Shown piece by piece: positions 8,908-17,417 of a stretch of DNA of 41,848 nt (its first letter is position 1; the number at the start of each line of letters is the position of its first letter). The DNA is taken from assembly GCF_022775115.1 (NCBI RefSeq), contig NZ_JALFLA010000072.1, positions 1 to 41,848 of the forward strand, written 5' to 3'. The stretch is from Agathobaculum sp. GTDB taxonomy: Bacteria; Bacillota; Clostridia; Oscillospirales; Butyricicoccaceae. A model generated the notes under the pieces. It ran no database searches. It was not told the origin of the DNA and saw nothing but the letters and a program-made list of their open reading frames with translations. Made by a program: the position numbers and the translations under genes.

Positions 8908-11037
8908 TTATGTGTCGGAGGTAAATACACCGTAGACGGCAGAAAACAGCTTTTTGAAGATGTTGAAGATGCGGGTCAGCACACTGTCATTGGTCGCTTC
9001 ACCATTGTCAATATCAGGTTCGGCGGTGTCGTCTATCGTGATTTCCCGTGTGCGCAGGATGAATTGCAGGCTGGTCGGTGCGGGATTGGACGATGAGGTG
9101 ACCGATTGCAGCGCGGCTGACGAATCCAGATTGAGCACATTGGTATCCGCCTCGAGATCCTTTTCTGCATCGTTCAGCGCGCTGTGGATGGAACTGTTGG
9201 CACTTTGCAGACTGCCGGTGCCCGAGGACTTGACAGCCTTATCCAGCACGTCAATCAGACCATCGAGCGAAGCTTGCATACTGTCGTCGGCTTTGCTGCG
9301 TACAGCGCGCAGCGATTGCTGTAGGGTGGAGAGCATCGTGTAGGAGGTATCGAGCACCTTGCTGAGCGTGAGCAGGATTTCCTGCCCCTTGTCGGCCGCG
9401 GACACTGCGTCCGCGGTGAGCTGCTGTAGCGCTGTGGACAGGGCGGGAATATCCGCAAGCAGCTGATTCATGCGCTCCAGCGTGGTATCAAGCAGCGCAG
9501 TCAGTTTTTGACCCTCGGCGGTGAAGTCCTGTGGCAGACCGTCATACCCGTCAAGCATATTGCAGATGTCCTCGAGACTGGCCAACATGCTGTCCGAGAC
9601 GGATAACAGTCTTGCCATATCGCCCGAAAGGTCGCTCAAGCGCTTGGACAGGCTTTGCAGCGAGCCGCTCACATCGCTCGTGCCTGCGACAAGGGCATTC
9701 AGCAGCGCGCCCAACGTATTGGCGTCCTCCGGCGTCATGAGGCCGACACCGACCAATTGCGTCACAGTCGCGGTGACGTTGCCGCCGATGCTCTGCGGCA
9801 ATGCGCTGATATAAGTGGACAGCGTATCCAGCTCGGTTTGCAGCTTGCTCACATTGGCTTTGAGGTTATTTAGCGCGGTGCGCAGTTCACCCAGATACAG
9901 CCAGTCTGCTGAGGTCTTGCCATCCAGCTCATCGAACAGATCGTTCAGATTGTCCAGCGAGGTTTTAATCTGGCGCAGCAGCGCTTGGTATTCGGTCACA
10001 TCGGCCGAAGACTCCTCGAGCGTGCCTAACATGCTGTTTACTGTTGCGTTGAGCGCATTGAGTGTGGTTTTGGAGGATTCCAGCTCGGGTATCAGCGAAT
10101 CCGACCGTCCGGCCAGCTCCTCCAGCGCATCAAGCGCGGCATCGGTCTGCGGGTCGAGCTTGACACGGTCGGCGATGAGCTGCTTGCGCACCTCGTTGAT
10201 GCCCGAAATGCCGCTGGACAGCACACCCAGGCCGCTTTGCATAGATTGCATGGTGGAAAGCATATCGTTCAGCCCCTGATACAGCTCGTCGCCCGAGGTG
10301 CCGAGCCGATCCTTGATATCGCGCATATCAGCAAGAATATCAAGCGAGGACAGCGTAGCAGGCGCCATGAACAGAATAAGTCCCATGCTTTCAAAGCTGT
10401 TTGAACCAATGCGGACGGTGAAGGTGTTTTCCTCGCCGGGCAGACCCATGAACACCACGAGCTTGTATGTGCCCATCGACTGAATCTGCGCACCGGGTGC
10501 TTCAATGGACAGCGCATCGCTCATGTCAATGCCGGTCGCGCAGATCAGTGTCATGTTGTTCTTGTAATAATCGCTTGCGGCCTGATTGGGCATGGCATGG
10601 ATGGTCATTTCTATCAGGCCGCTCGCGCCGGCACATTTTTCTGCTGCGACCGGCACACCGTTCAGTCGGTAAGATACATCAAAGGTCCACGGCATTTCGA
10701 TAGGCTGATCGGGCTGCGGCACACATTCATAATAGAAGCGCTGTAGGCCAGCGTCCGCCAGCTTCCAGTTGACCGTGCCTTCGCCCAGCTCGGGCTGGTC
10801 GTAGGTGGACATATTGTGAACCGCAGTGTAATCGCCGTAGTCGGTAAATTCGGTATGGCCGTTCAAATTGGCGCCTTTTACGATGCGCGTTTGCTCGGGA
10901 AGACCGTAATAGTCCAGATTGACATAGACTGCTTCATCGGTTTCAACGATCGGCGCTGCGGCGTATGCGGCTTGTGGCAGGAGCAGCGCGGCAAGGAGTG
11001 CGCAGGATAGAAAGCGGCGGGATTTATTTGCTGTCAT
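8908..11037 (-). CDS. Secreted coiled-coil protein, partner of the MMPL exporter (unrecognised family)
   Basis: The 709-residue product begins with a typical signal peptide (basic residues, then FLSCALLAALLLPQAAYA), so it should be exported. Residues about 30-260 look like a beta-rich extracellular region; residues about 270-640 are heptad-rich with repeated Leu and Ser spacing, like the long coiled coils of the YhgE/Pip group, though I cannot confirm homology. The end has an amphipathic stretch (RIFNIFKKLFSAVYGVF) rather than a clear membrane helix. ATG 11037 follows AAGAGGAG on the reverse strand. It overlaps the 3' end of the MMPL gene by 14 bases, so the two are translationally coupled and probably act together at the cell envelope. 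Confidence 0.85.
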   Translation of the reverse strand: MTANKSRRFLSCALLAALLLPQAAYAAAPIVETDEAVYVNLDYYGLPEQTRIVKGANLNGHTEFTDYGDYTAVHNMSTYDQPELGEGTVNWKLADAGLQRFYYECVPQPDQPIEMPWTFDVSYRLNGVPVAAEKCAGASGLIEMTIHAMPNQAASDYYKNNMTLICATGIDMSDALSIEAPGAQIQSMGTYKLVVFMGLPGEENTFTVRIGSNSFESMGLILFMAPATLSSLDILADMRDIKDRLGTSGDELYQGLNDMLSTMQSMQSGLGVLSSGISGINEVRKQLIADRVKLDPQTDAALDALEELAGRSDSLIPELESSKTTLNALNATVNSMLGTLEESSADVTEYQALLRQIKTSLDNLNDLFDELDGKTSADWLYLGELRTALNNLKANVSKLQTELDTLSTYISALPQSIGGNVTATVTQLVGVGLMTPEDANTLGALLNALVAGTSDVSGSLQSLSKRLSDLSGDMARLLSVSDSMLASLEDICNMLDGYDGLPQDFTAEGQKLTALLDTTLERMNQLLADIPALSTALQQLTADAVSAADKGQEILLTLSKVLDTSYTMLSTLQQSLRAVRSKADDSMQASLDGLIDVLDKAVKSSGTGSLQSANSSIHSALNDAEKDLEADTNVLNLDSSAALQSVTSSSNPAPTSLQFILRTREITIDDTAEPDIDNGEATNDSVLTRIFNIFKKLFSAVYGVFTSDT

Positions 11038-13348
11038 GGGAATTCTCCTCTTCATTTTCAGACGTGCTCTGCGCACGTTTTTTGCGGCCGGTGAGCATAC
11101 CGGAGAGTTTATCATAGGCAGCCTTGCGGCGTGCGCGGCGGTTGGATCGAAGCTGCTCGCGCAGCTGCAGGTGCTGCTGGTGCAGCTCGTTGATAGCAGG
11201 CAACACCAGCTTTGTCGCGTGGATGCGATTGAGGCGCGCGTGCTTTTTCTGCGCATAGTCAGGTTTGATGATCCACTTGTCAAAGATGGTAAGGCAGGTG
11301 GGCAGCATAAACAGAACGAGTGTCATGCTCATCACCGCGCCGCGCCCAATCAACTGGCCAAGGCCGCCGATCGCGTCGACCGAGGACAAAAAGTATAGCG
11401 CGTAGGCAACGGTCGTTAGGATCGTGCCTGAGGTGATGACGCTCTGTGCGCTGGCCGCGACCGAGCGTATTGCGGCCTCCTTCTTGTCTCCCTGTGCACG
11501 CGCGTCCAGATAGTTGCCGGTGAGCAGGATGGAATAGTCGATAGTTGCGCCAAGCTGCACGCAGGAGACGATGATAAAGCCAAGGAACAGGGTGCGCTGC
11601 CCGTAAATATAGGGAAGTGCAGTATTGAGATATACCGCCGCTTCGATCGGGATGAGCACGACCAGCGGCAGCAGAATGGATTTGTAGGTGATCGCCACGA
11701 CCAGCGCGACACCCAACAGCGAGATGATATTAACAAAGCTGTAATCGCTGGTCAGCGTTTGCTTAATGTCCTGTGTGGCGGCGGTCACTCCAATCAGATA
11801 GGTCGGCGCGTCGGGATAGTGGCTTTGAACGATCGAGCGTATCTCATCCGCATAGCGGAAAGCCTGCTCACTTTCGCCGGCCGAGCGCACGCTGACCAGC
11901 ACGCGCGCCCACTGGGCGGAATGGAGCTGGCTGGTCACGCTTTGCGGCAGGAAGCTTTCCGGCACGCCCTCCGGCAGTGCTGCGGCAAGCCCGAGCGCCT
12001 TTTTGACATAGGGCAGCGCGTCTATCTCGTCGGTCATCGCCCGTTCCGTGATATTGTCACCCACAGGGACGAGCGCCAGCATCGTATTGCTCTGGCCGAA
12101 TTTGGCGTTCATCTGCTGCTCGGCCTCATAGACCGGCGTGCCGACCGAGTTGCTGACCGCCTCGTTGCCAAAGGTGAAGTCCGCCATGCCCTGCGCAACA
12201 TAGCAGGGGATGATAAGCACAAGCACAACAATAAAGATCGGTTTTCGGATTTTATAAGCCAATTCGCCAAATTTGCGAAACGACGGCATGAACGAGCGGT
12301 GCTGCGTTCTTTCGATGGTATCTTGAAAACGAAGGATCAGCGCGGGCATGAGCAGCAGCACGGTCAGCAGGCTGAGCGCAATGCCCTTTGCCAGCACAAA
12401 GCCCATATCCGGGCCAATGCCGAAGCGCATCAGTGCAAGCGCCAAAAAGCCGACAATGGTGGTCATGCCGGAAGCGCCGATCGAGGTGACTGCGCTGCGC
12501 AGCGCGTTGGCCATAGCCTGTTCGGGTGCGATGCCGCTTGCCTTTTCGTGGGTGAAAGCGTGCAGCAGGAAAATGGAGTAGTCGATCGAGCAGGCAAGCT
12601 GCAATACCGCGCCGACCGCATTGGACATAAAGGATATCTCGCCGAACATGATATTGGTGCCCATGTTCAGGATGATGGCGATGCCCATGACCATTAGGAA
12701 AAGAACGGGCTCGAACCAAGAGGTCGTCGTCACGGCAAGGATTACAAAGATGAAGATGACCGCGAGTACCATGACCAGCGAGACCTCCCGGTTGATCGTC
12801 GGCCCAAGGTTGGTATCCGCCACAGCGGAGCCGGCCACAAGACCGCGCTCACCGACGATCCTTTCGATCTCACGCACGGCTTTGTGGGTACGAGAGGAGG
12901 AGTCGCTTTCCAGAAAGGCGATGTCCATATAGGCGTCGCCGTCTTTATAGTAGTCACCGATATCTGCATAGTCGATAAACGCGCTGGAGCCATAGATGTT
13001 GGTGGTCGAATCGCACCATAGGATCATGTCAACACCATCAACGTCGGCAATGCGATCCTTAATGGCTTTGGCTTCATATAGCGAAACGTCCTTAAGCATC
13101 ACGCGACCCATGCCGGGATATGTAAAATCTGTTTCCAAAATGTCGATCGCTTGCGCGGCTGGGGTGGAATCGGGCAGGTATTTTGTCAGATCATAGTTTA
13201 CACCGACCATAGGCGCAAAGATCAGGCAAAGGATGATCAGTGCTGTAAACACCTTTTCGATCACTTTTCGCTTGGTAATAACCAAATCGACAGGACTACG
13301 TCCCTTTTGTTTCAAAAGAAAAACACCAACTTTCCTAAAAATGAACAT
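11024..13348 (-). CDS. MMPL/RND-family transporter
   Basis: The 774-residue product has the MMPL layout: one N-terminal membrane helix (FTALIILCLIFAPMVGV), an extracellular loop of about 150 residues, five helices (about 190-365) including the SIDYSIFLLH segment, a second loop, and five more helices (about 540-690) with the matching TIDYSILLTGN. The paired D-Y motifs are the proton-relay region typical of RND transporters. MMPL proteins export lipids, siderophores or drugs; the cargo here is unknown. The start is ATG 13348; an in-frame TTG lies three codons earlier, and neither has a strong ribosome binding site. It is divergent from tetR and probably regulated by it. Confidence 0.92.
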   Translation of the reverse strand: MFIFRKVGVFLLKQKGRSPVDLVITKRKVIEKVFTALIILCLIFAPMVGVNYDLTKYLPDSTPAAQAIDILETDFTYPGMGRVMLKDVSLYEAKAIKDRIADVDGVDMILWCDSTTNIYGSSAFIDYADIGDYYKDGDAYMDIAFLESDSSSRTHKAVREIERIVGERGLVAGSAVADTNLGPTINREVSLVMVLAVIFIFVILAVTTTSWFEPVLFLMVMGIAIILNMGTNIMFGEISFMSNAVGAVLQLACSIDYSIFLLHAFTHEKASGIAPEQAMANALRSAVTSIGASGMTTIVGFLALALMRFGIGPDMGFVLAKGIALSLLTVLLLMPALILRFQDTIERTQHRSFMPSFRKFGELAYKIRKPIFIVVLVLIIPCYVAQGMADFTFGNEAVSNSVGTPVYEAEQQMNAKFGQSNTMLALVPVGDNITERAMTDEIDALPYVKKALGLAAALPEGVPESFLPQSVTSQLHSAQWARVLVSVRSAGESEQAFRYADEIRSIVQSHYPDAPTYLIGVTAATQDIKQTLTSDYSFVNIISLLGVALVVAITYKSILLPLVVLIPIEAAVYLNTALPYIYGQRTLFLGFIIVSCVQLGATIDYSILLTGNYLDARAQGDKKEAAIRSVAASAQSVITSGTILTTVAYALYFLSSVDAIGGLGQLIGRGAVMSMTLVLFMLPTCLTIFDKWIIKPDYAQKKHARLNRIHATKLVLPAINELHQQHLQLREQLRSNRRARRKAAYDKLSGMLTGRKKRAQSTSENEEENSHDSK

Positions 13349-13373
13349 TGCGTACAATTTTGGTTCATGTTAT

Positions 13374-13402
13374 AGTATAATACATAGAAAAAACACACAC
13401 AA
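13374..13402 (-). promoter_or_regulatory. Promoter for the MMPL operon
   Basis: On the reverse strand TTGTGT (13397-13402) and TATACT (13374-13379) are 17 bases apart. Transcription would start near 13366, leaving a very short leader before ATG 13348, which fits the lack of a strong ribosome binding site. Confidence 0.6.
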
Positions 13403-13434
13403 GAATCAAATACAAGAATAATGAACGGAAACAT

Positions 13435-13458
13435 ACATACAGGGGATAGCCTGTCTGT
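13435..13458. promoter_or_regulatory. Palindromic operator, likely TetR binding site
   Basis: The arms ACATACAGG (13435-13443) and CCTGTCTGT (13450-13458) are inverted repeats matching at 8 of 9 positions, separated by six bases. The site lies between the divergent MMPL and tetR genes, 33 bases upstream of the MMPL -35 and 57 bases before the tetR start, where a TetR-family autorepressor would be expected to bind. The size (24 bp) fits the family. Confidence 0.6.
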
Positions 13459-13514
13459 TTTTAACAAAAAGTTCAATAGAAATACCGGTAATTGAAGGAG
13501 GACTTATAGGCGGT

Positions 13515-14066
13515 ATGGAAGATAAGCGGATACGGCGCACCAAAAAGCTGCTGCGGCAAGCGCTGACGCGGCTGATGCGTCAAAAGGATTTTCAGAGTAT
13601 CACAGTGACCGATGTGGTGCGGGAGGCCGATATCAACCGCGGCACATTTTATGCACATTATCGAGATATATATGACCTGCGCGAAAAAATCGAGGAGGAG
13701 ATGATCGCGGATTTCCGCGCGATGATCGTGGACATCAAGCCGGATGCGATCAATACGTCGCTACGTCCCGTGTTGGCGCAGACGGTCGCCTATCTGGAGG
13801 AGAACAGGGAGGTCGTGTGCGCGCTGATGCAGGCCAACGGGCCGGATAGCTTTGGCTGGAAGATGGTAAAGGTGATCGAGGAATGTCGGCTGGCGGCGCT
13901 GCCGGTCATCACGGTGGAGGATACTTATCTGGCGCGTTTCGTTGCGACCGGACTGGTCGGCATGATGCAAATGTGGGTGCGGGACAAAACATCGCTCTCG
14001 CGCGAGGGACTCAGCGCATTGATGGCGCGCAAGCTGGAATTACTGCTGCCCCGGGAAAGCGTGTAA
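13515..14066 (+). CDS. TetR/AcrR-family transcriptional regulator
   Basis: The 183-residue product has an N-terminal TetR helix-turn-helix: RRTKKLLRQALTRLM, then ITVTDVVREADINRGTFYAHY (about 29-49), and a C-terminal ligand domain resembling the TetR_C group found in Firmicutes. TetR proteins repress neighbouring exporters until they bind a ligand. Its divergent position next to the MMPL operon, with a palindrome between them, suggests it controls that operon and itself. The ATG at 13515 follows AAGGAGG (13495-13501), with a rather long spacing of 13 bases. The ligand is unknown. Confidence 0.93.
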   Translation: MEDKRIRRTKKLLRQALTRLMRQKDFQSITVTDVVREADINRGTFYAHYRDIYDLREKIEEEMIADFRAMIVDIKPDAINTSLRPVLAQTVAYLEENREVVCALMQANGPDSFGWKMVKVIEECRLAALPVITVEDTYLARFVATGLVGMMQMWVRDKTSLSREGLSALMARKLELLLPRESV

Positions 14067-14068
14067 AG

Positions 14069-14111
14069 AAAAAGCGCCTTCCGGTCCCACAGGACAGGAA
14101 GGCGCTTTTTT
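14069..14111. terminator. Bidirectional terminator between tetR and the glycosyltransferase
   Basis: AAAAAGCGCCTTCC (14069-14082) pairs with GGAAGGCGCTTTTT (14097-14110) around a 14-base loop. The A and T tracts on both sides make it usable in both directions for these convergent genes. Confidence 0.88.
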
Positions 14112-14120
14112 CGCTGTGCA

Positions 14121-15251
14121 TCAGCGCCACTGAAGCACAAAATCAGCCAGCCGTTCGGTAGCATCCGGATGAGCAATGGCCTTGATGGTCTGCCGCACAC
14201 ATTGCAGGCGCACCGGGTTGCGAAATAGCTCGTATACCGCTTCGTCGATTGGAAAATGCTTGGTGATCAGTGCAGCCATGCCGTTATTGACCAGAAAATC
14301 AACATTGCGCTCCTCGTGGCCGGGGATAGGGTCGGCCAGCAGCATGGGCAGGTTTTTGGCCAGCGCTTCGGAGACGGTCAGTCCGCCGGGCTTGGACACG
14401 ATGCAGTCGGACGCGCTCATCATGACATCGACATTGTGGACAAAGCCAAAGGGCAGAATCGTACAGACGCCCTCGTACCGGGAAGTGAACTGTTCGACAC
14501 GGAGGAACATCTTTTTGTTGTTGCCGCAGACAACCAGAAGCTGGAACGGCAGTCCGATCGCGGTCAGCTTTTCAAGTGTTTTCACATGGTCAGCGTGGCC
14601 CATCGAGCCACCCATTAGCAAAATGGTCGGTCGGGCAGGATCAAGGCCGAGCTGACGGGCGGCATCCTCGCGGCTGAGCGGCTGGTTGAACTTAGGATGC
14701 ACCGGAATGCCAAACGGGAGGATGCGCTCCTCCGGTATGCCGCGCTGCACACAGCGGTAGGTGAGCAGCTCGCTTGCCGTGACAATGTATTGCACGCGAG
14801 GCACATCCTCCCAATACGGGTGAAGCGTGTAGTCGGTCACGATGCCGATGGTCTTGATGTCGCTCAGCTTTTTACGCTTTTTCAGCTCATCTATCATCTG
14901 GGCGGCAAATACATGGGTGCAGATGATGACATCCGGCGCATATCCGACAAGTACCTTGGCGAATTTGGACGCGCCGAGCGCGTTGATGATCTGGATGATG
15001 CCGGGACCGGCGGAAAAATAGCCTGCTCCGCCGTTCTCCGCAAGCTGGTAGACCAAGCGGTACAGCGTCTGCATATGCTGGGACGAAAACAGATAGCCCT
15101 TGTCAATTGTTTCCTTGACCAGATTGCTGATATAGGCGTATACGTCGAGCGTGTGCACCTCAGCGCCCTTGCTTAGCAGCATATCGCCAATGGCCTTGCC
15201 TGTCGCATGGTGGCCGAACCCGGCCGTTACGGATAAAATCAAAACTCTCAT
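14121..15251 (-). CDS. MurG/MGDG-synthase-like diacylglycerol glucosyltransferase
   Basis: The 376-residue protein is a GT28-family transferase of the MGDG synthase/UgtP type, which adds sugars to diacylglycerol to make membrane glycolipids and lipoteichoic-acid anchors. Seen directly: the N-terminal SVTAGFGHHATGKAI (7-21) typical of MGDG synthases, a membrane-facing domain to about 170, and a C-terminal nucleotide-sugar domain with GGSMGHADHV (about 205) and GGLTVSEALAKNLPML (about 293). It starts at ATG 15251 with AAGGAG upstream. It lies 58 bases downstream of spoVG on the same strand, so the two may share a transcript. The sugar donor and number of sugars added cannot be told from sequence. 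Confidence 0.88.
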   Translation of the reverse strand: MRVLILSVTAGFGHHATGKAIGDMLLSKGAEVHTLDVYAYISNLVKETIDKGYLFSSQHMQTLYRLVYQLAENGGAGYFSAGPGIIQIINALGASKFAKVLVGYAPDVIICTHVFAAQMIDELKKRKKLSDIKTIGIVTDYTLHPYWEDVPRVQYIVTASELLTYRCVQRGIPEERILPFGIPVHPKFNQPLSREDAARQLGLDPARPTILLMGGSMGHADHVKTLEKLTAIGLPFQLLVVCGNNKKMFLRVEQFTSRYEGVCTILPFGFVHNVDVMMSASDCIVSKPGGLTVSEALAKNLPMLLADPIPGHEERNVDFLVNNGMAALITKHFPIDEAVYELFRNPVRLQCVRQTIKAIAHPDATERLADFVLQWR

Positions 15252-15309
15252 ACTGGTACTCTCTCCTTGTATAAGAGTTATTTTACAACAAAGCGAGACA
15301 AAATGCAAA

Positions 15310-15570
15310 TCATTGCATCATGGCAGCGCGATAGGCGTCAAGCACCTTGTGCTCAAGCTCATCACGCAGCGCGCTGCCGACCGGATGTGCGATGTCGCGG
15401 AAATGTCCGTCAGGCATCCTGCGGGAAGGCATGGCGAGGAACAGGCGGTCGTGTCCGTCAATAATTTTGATATCGTGCACGGCAAAGGCACCGTCAAAGG
15501 TGACGGAGACGAGTGCCTTGAGCCGGCCGTAGGTCTCCATGTGACGGAATTTGATGTCAGTGATTTCCAT
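15310..15570 (-). CDS. spoVG: SpoVG, septation/sporulation regulator
   Basis: The 86-residue product matches SpoVG over its whole length: MEITDIKFRHMETYGRLKA, AVHDIKIIDG, LFLAMPSRR and GHFRDIAHPV. SpoVG is a small nucleic-acid-binding protein that affects asymmetric septation in sporulating bacteria and virulence or cell-wall genes in others. The ATG at 15570 follows AAAAAGGAG on the reverse strand. It lies upstream of the glycolipid transferase gene and is divergent from murC, a position that ties it to envelope synthesis genes. Confidence 0.96.
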   Translation of the reverse strand: MEITDIKFRHMETYGRLKALVSVTFDGAFAVHDIKIIDGHDRLFLAMPSRRMPDGHFRDIAHPVGSALRDELEHKVLDAYRAAMMQ

Positions 15571-15620
15571 AGTGTACTCCTTTTTGTTCGTTTCGCGGTA
15601 GAAATTTGTTGATTTGGCTA

Positions 15621-15649
15621 TTTATATTTTGACGGATTTGTACTATAAT
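15621..15649 (+). promoter_or_regulatory. Candidate promoter for the murC leader
   Basis: TTTATA (15621-15626) and TATAAT (15644-15649) are 17 bases apart. Transcription would start near 15656, inside the first structured repeat, giving a leader of about 200 bases before murC. The -35 is weak, so this is only a candidate. Confidence 0.4.
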
Positions 15650-15710
15650 ATACCACAGCGGCAAGCGCTTCTTTTATAAAAGAGCACCCGCCTGTGCGCC
15701 GCTGGCGGTA
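15650..15710 (+). repeat. Structured 61-bp repeat, copy A
   Basis: Copy A matches copy B (15755-15815) at 53 of 61 positions. It can fold into a three-stem junction: CAGCGGC (15656-15662) with GCCGCTG (15698-15704), an inner CTTTTATAAAAG palindrome (15671-15682), and GCAC (15684-15687) with GTGC (15694-15697). No known riboswitch class was recognised. Confidence 0.75.
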
Positions 15711-15729
15711 TATTTTTGTTCAATCATGT

Positions 15730-15758
15730 GTATCATGGCCGCATTGCGGTCGTGATAC
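15730..15758 (+). other. Hairpin between the two structured repeats
   Basis: GTATCATGGCCG (15730-15741) pairs with CGGTCGTGATAC (15747-15758) through 12 pairs, two of them G-T wobbles, around loop CATTG. There is no T tract, so it is not a simple terminator. Its right arm runs into the start of copy B. Confidence 0.65.
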
Positions 15759-15815
15759 CACAGTGGCAAGCGCTTCTTTCATAGAAAAGCACCCAGCTGC
15801 GCGCCGCTGGCGGCA
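15755..15815 (+). repeat. Structured 61-bp repeat, copy B
   Basis: This is the second copy of the element at 15650-15710. In the inner stem the T-A pair of copy A is replaced by C-G (CTTTC...GAAAG), a compensating change that supports a conserved RNA fold. The outer stem keeps pairing with one G-T wobble (CAGTGGC with GCCGCTG). It ends 40 bases before the murC start. Confidence 0.75.
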
Positions 15816-15855
15816 AAGAATACAAGAAGAATAAAATACGGGAGGCTTTTGGCAA

Positions 15856-17226
15856 ATGTGCCTGTCTATCAAGCCATATATTGAAAATAAGCAGACTATC
15901 CATCTAATCGGCATTGGTGGCGTTTCCATGAACTCGCTGGCTGAGCTGCTCCTGTCAAAAGGTGTGCCGGTCACCGGCTCGGATCGCCAGCGCAGCGACG
16001 TCACCGCGCGGCTGGAGATGATGGGCGCTAAAATCACCTACGAGCACAAGGCGGAAAACGCGCAGGGCGCTGCGCTGATCGTGCGCACCGCCGCCGTGCA
16101 TGACGATAATCCCGAGGTCGTTTTCGCGCATGAGCACGGCGTTCCGGTCATGGAGCGCGCCGAAGCGTGGGGACATCTGATGCGCGATTACGACAATGTG
16201 GTCTGCTTGGCCGGTACGCACGGCAAGACGACATCGACCTCGATGATGACGCTGGTTGCCATGGAAGCGCAGCTCGATCCGACAGTTATGGTCGGCAGCA
16301 ACCTGCCGGCCATCGGCGGAACGCTCCGTATCGGCGGAAAGGGCTGCTTTGTGGCGGAAAGCTGCGAATACTGCAATTCTTTTCTGCAATTTGCGCCGAC
16401 GGTCTCGGTGGTGCTCAACGTGGAGGAGGATCATCTGGACTTTTTCAAGGATATTGACGATATCATTCGTTCGTTTCACGCATTCTGCGCGTTGACGCCG
16501 ACGAACGGACTTGTGATCGTCAATGGGGATGATGCCAATGCCATGCGCTGCGTGGAGGACTTGGATCGCCCTGTCCGCACCTTTGGTCTCAGCGCGGGCG
16601 CGGATGTGCGCGCCGCCGATATCCGGGACGAGAACGGCTATTACCGTTTTACTGTGCTGGTGAAGGGCAAAGCTTATGCCAAGGTGGTGCTGTCCGTGCC
16701 CGGGCAGCATAATATGCTCAACGCATTGGCATGCTGTGCGGCGGCTGAATTTCTCGGTGTGCCGGGTGCGGCAGCGGAGAGAGGCTTGAACAAATTCACC
16801 GGCTCGTCCCGCCGCTTTCAGTTGGTCGGCAAGATGCCAAACGGCGCGACCGTGGTTGATGATTACGCACATCATCCGAGCGAGATGACGGCCACGCTGC
16901 GCACTGCGCGCGAAATGCATTTCGACCGCATTCTGTGTGCATTTCAGCCGCACACCTATACGCGCACCAAGGCGCTGTTTGATGAGTTCGTCAAGGCGCT
17001 TGCGCTTTGCGATCAGGCTGTGCTGGCGCCGATCTATGCGGCGCGCGAGCAGAACACGGTCGGCATTTGCTCGGGGGATCTGGCAGATGCAGTGTCGGGC
17101 GCAAAGGCCTTTGACAGCTTTGAGGAGATCGCGGCCTATCTGCGCAGCGCGGCCGGACCGAACGACCTCGTGCTGACCATGGGCGCGGGCAATATCAATG
17201 AGGTAGGACCGATGCTCCTGCGATAA
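15856..17226 (+). CDS. murC: UDP-N-acetylmuramate--L-alanine ligase MurC
   Basis: MurC adds L-alanine to UDP-MurNAc, the first amino-acid step of peptidoglycan precursor synthesis in the cytosol. The 456-residue product has the N-terminal UDP-binding Rossmann domain (IHLIGIGGVSMNSLAELL), the ATP P-loop GTHGKTT (about 120-126), the central ligase domain with NVEEDHLDFF, and the C-terminal domain with DDYAHHPSEM (about 336) and AFQPHTYTRT. It starts at ATG 15856 after GGGAGG. Length is typical. It stands apart from other mur genes, behind an unusual structured leader. Confidence 0.97.
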   Translation: MCLSIKPYIENKQTIHLIGIGGVSMNSLAELLLSKGVPVTGSDRQRSDVTARLEMMGAKITYEHKAENAQGAALIVRTAAVHDDNPEVVFAHEHGVPVMERAEAWGHLMRDYDNVVCLAGTHGKTTSTSMMTLVAMEAQLDPTVMVGSNLPAIGGTLRIGGKGCFVAESCEYCNSFLQFAPTVSVVLNVEEDHLDFFKDIDDIIRSFHAFCALTPTNGLVIVNGDDANAMRCVEDLDRPVRTFGLSAGADVRAADIRDENGYYRFTVLVKGKAYAKVVLSVPGQHNMLNALACCAAAEFLGVPGAAAERGLNKFTGSSRRFQLVGKMPNGATVVDDYAHHPSEMTATLRTAREMHFDRILCAFQPHTYTRTKALFDEFVKALALCDQAVLAPIYAAREQNTVGICSGDLADAVSGAKAFDSFEEIAAYLRSAAGPNDLVLTMGAGNINEVGPMLLR

Positions 17227-17256
17227 AAAGCGCGCCGTAGGCACGCTTTCCTTTTT
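17227..17256 (+). terminator. Probable terminator after murC
   Basis: AAAGCG (17227-17232) pairs with CGCTTT (17244-17249), with an inner GCC/GGC pair and one internal mismatch, followed by CC and five T. The hairpin begins directly after the murC stop codon. Confidence 0.6.
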
Positions 17257-17417
17257 CGGAATGCGTATGCAGCGTTCCATGGGCAGACAAATCCATCAGG
17301 CGCGCATACGAAAGGCAGATAGACAAAACACGGAAGATGTGATAAACTGATATTGGTCAATCCATCAACCATATAGGCTCCAATAAAGCTTAAAACCGAT
17401 GAAAAGGAGAAGATAGT

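Noticed and set aside
15720-16037. Reverse-strand frame across the murC leader repeats
   Set aside because: Its start lies inside murC, it has no ribosome binding site, and the repeats read better as structured RNA. The repeated residues it would encode (RQRRAAGCF-type) simply reflect the DNA repeat.
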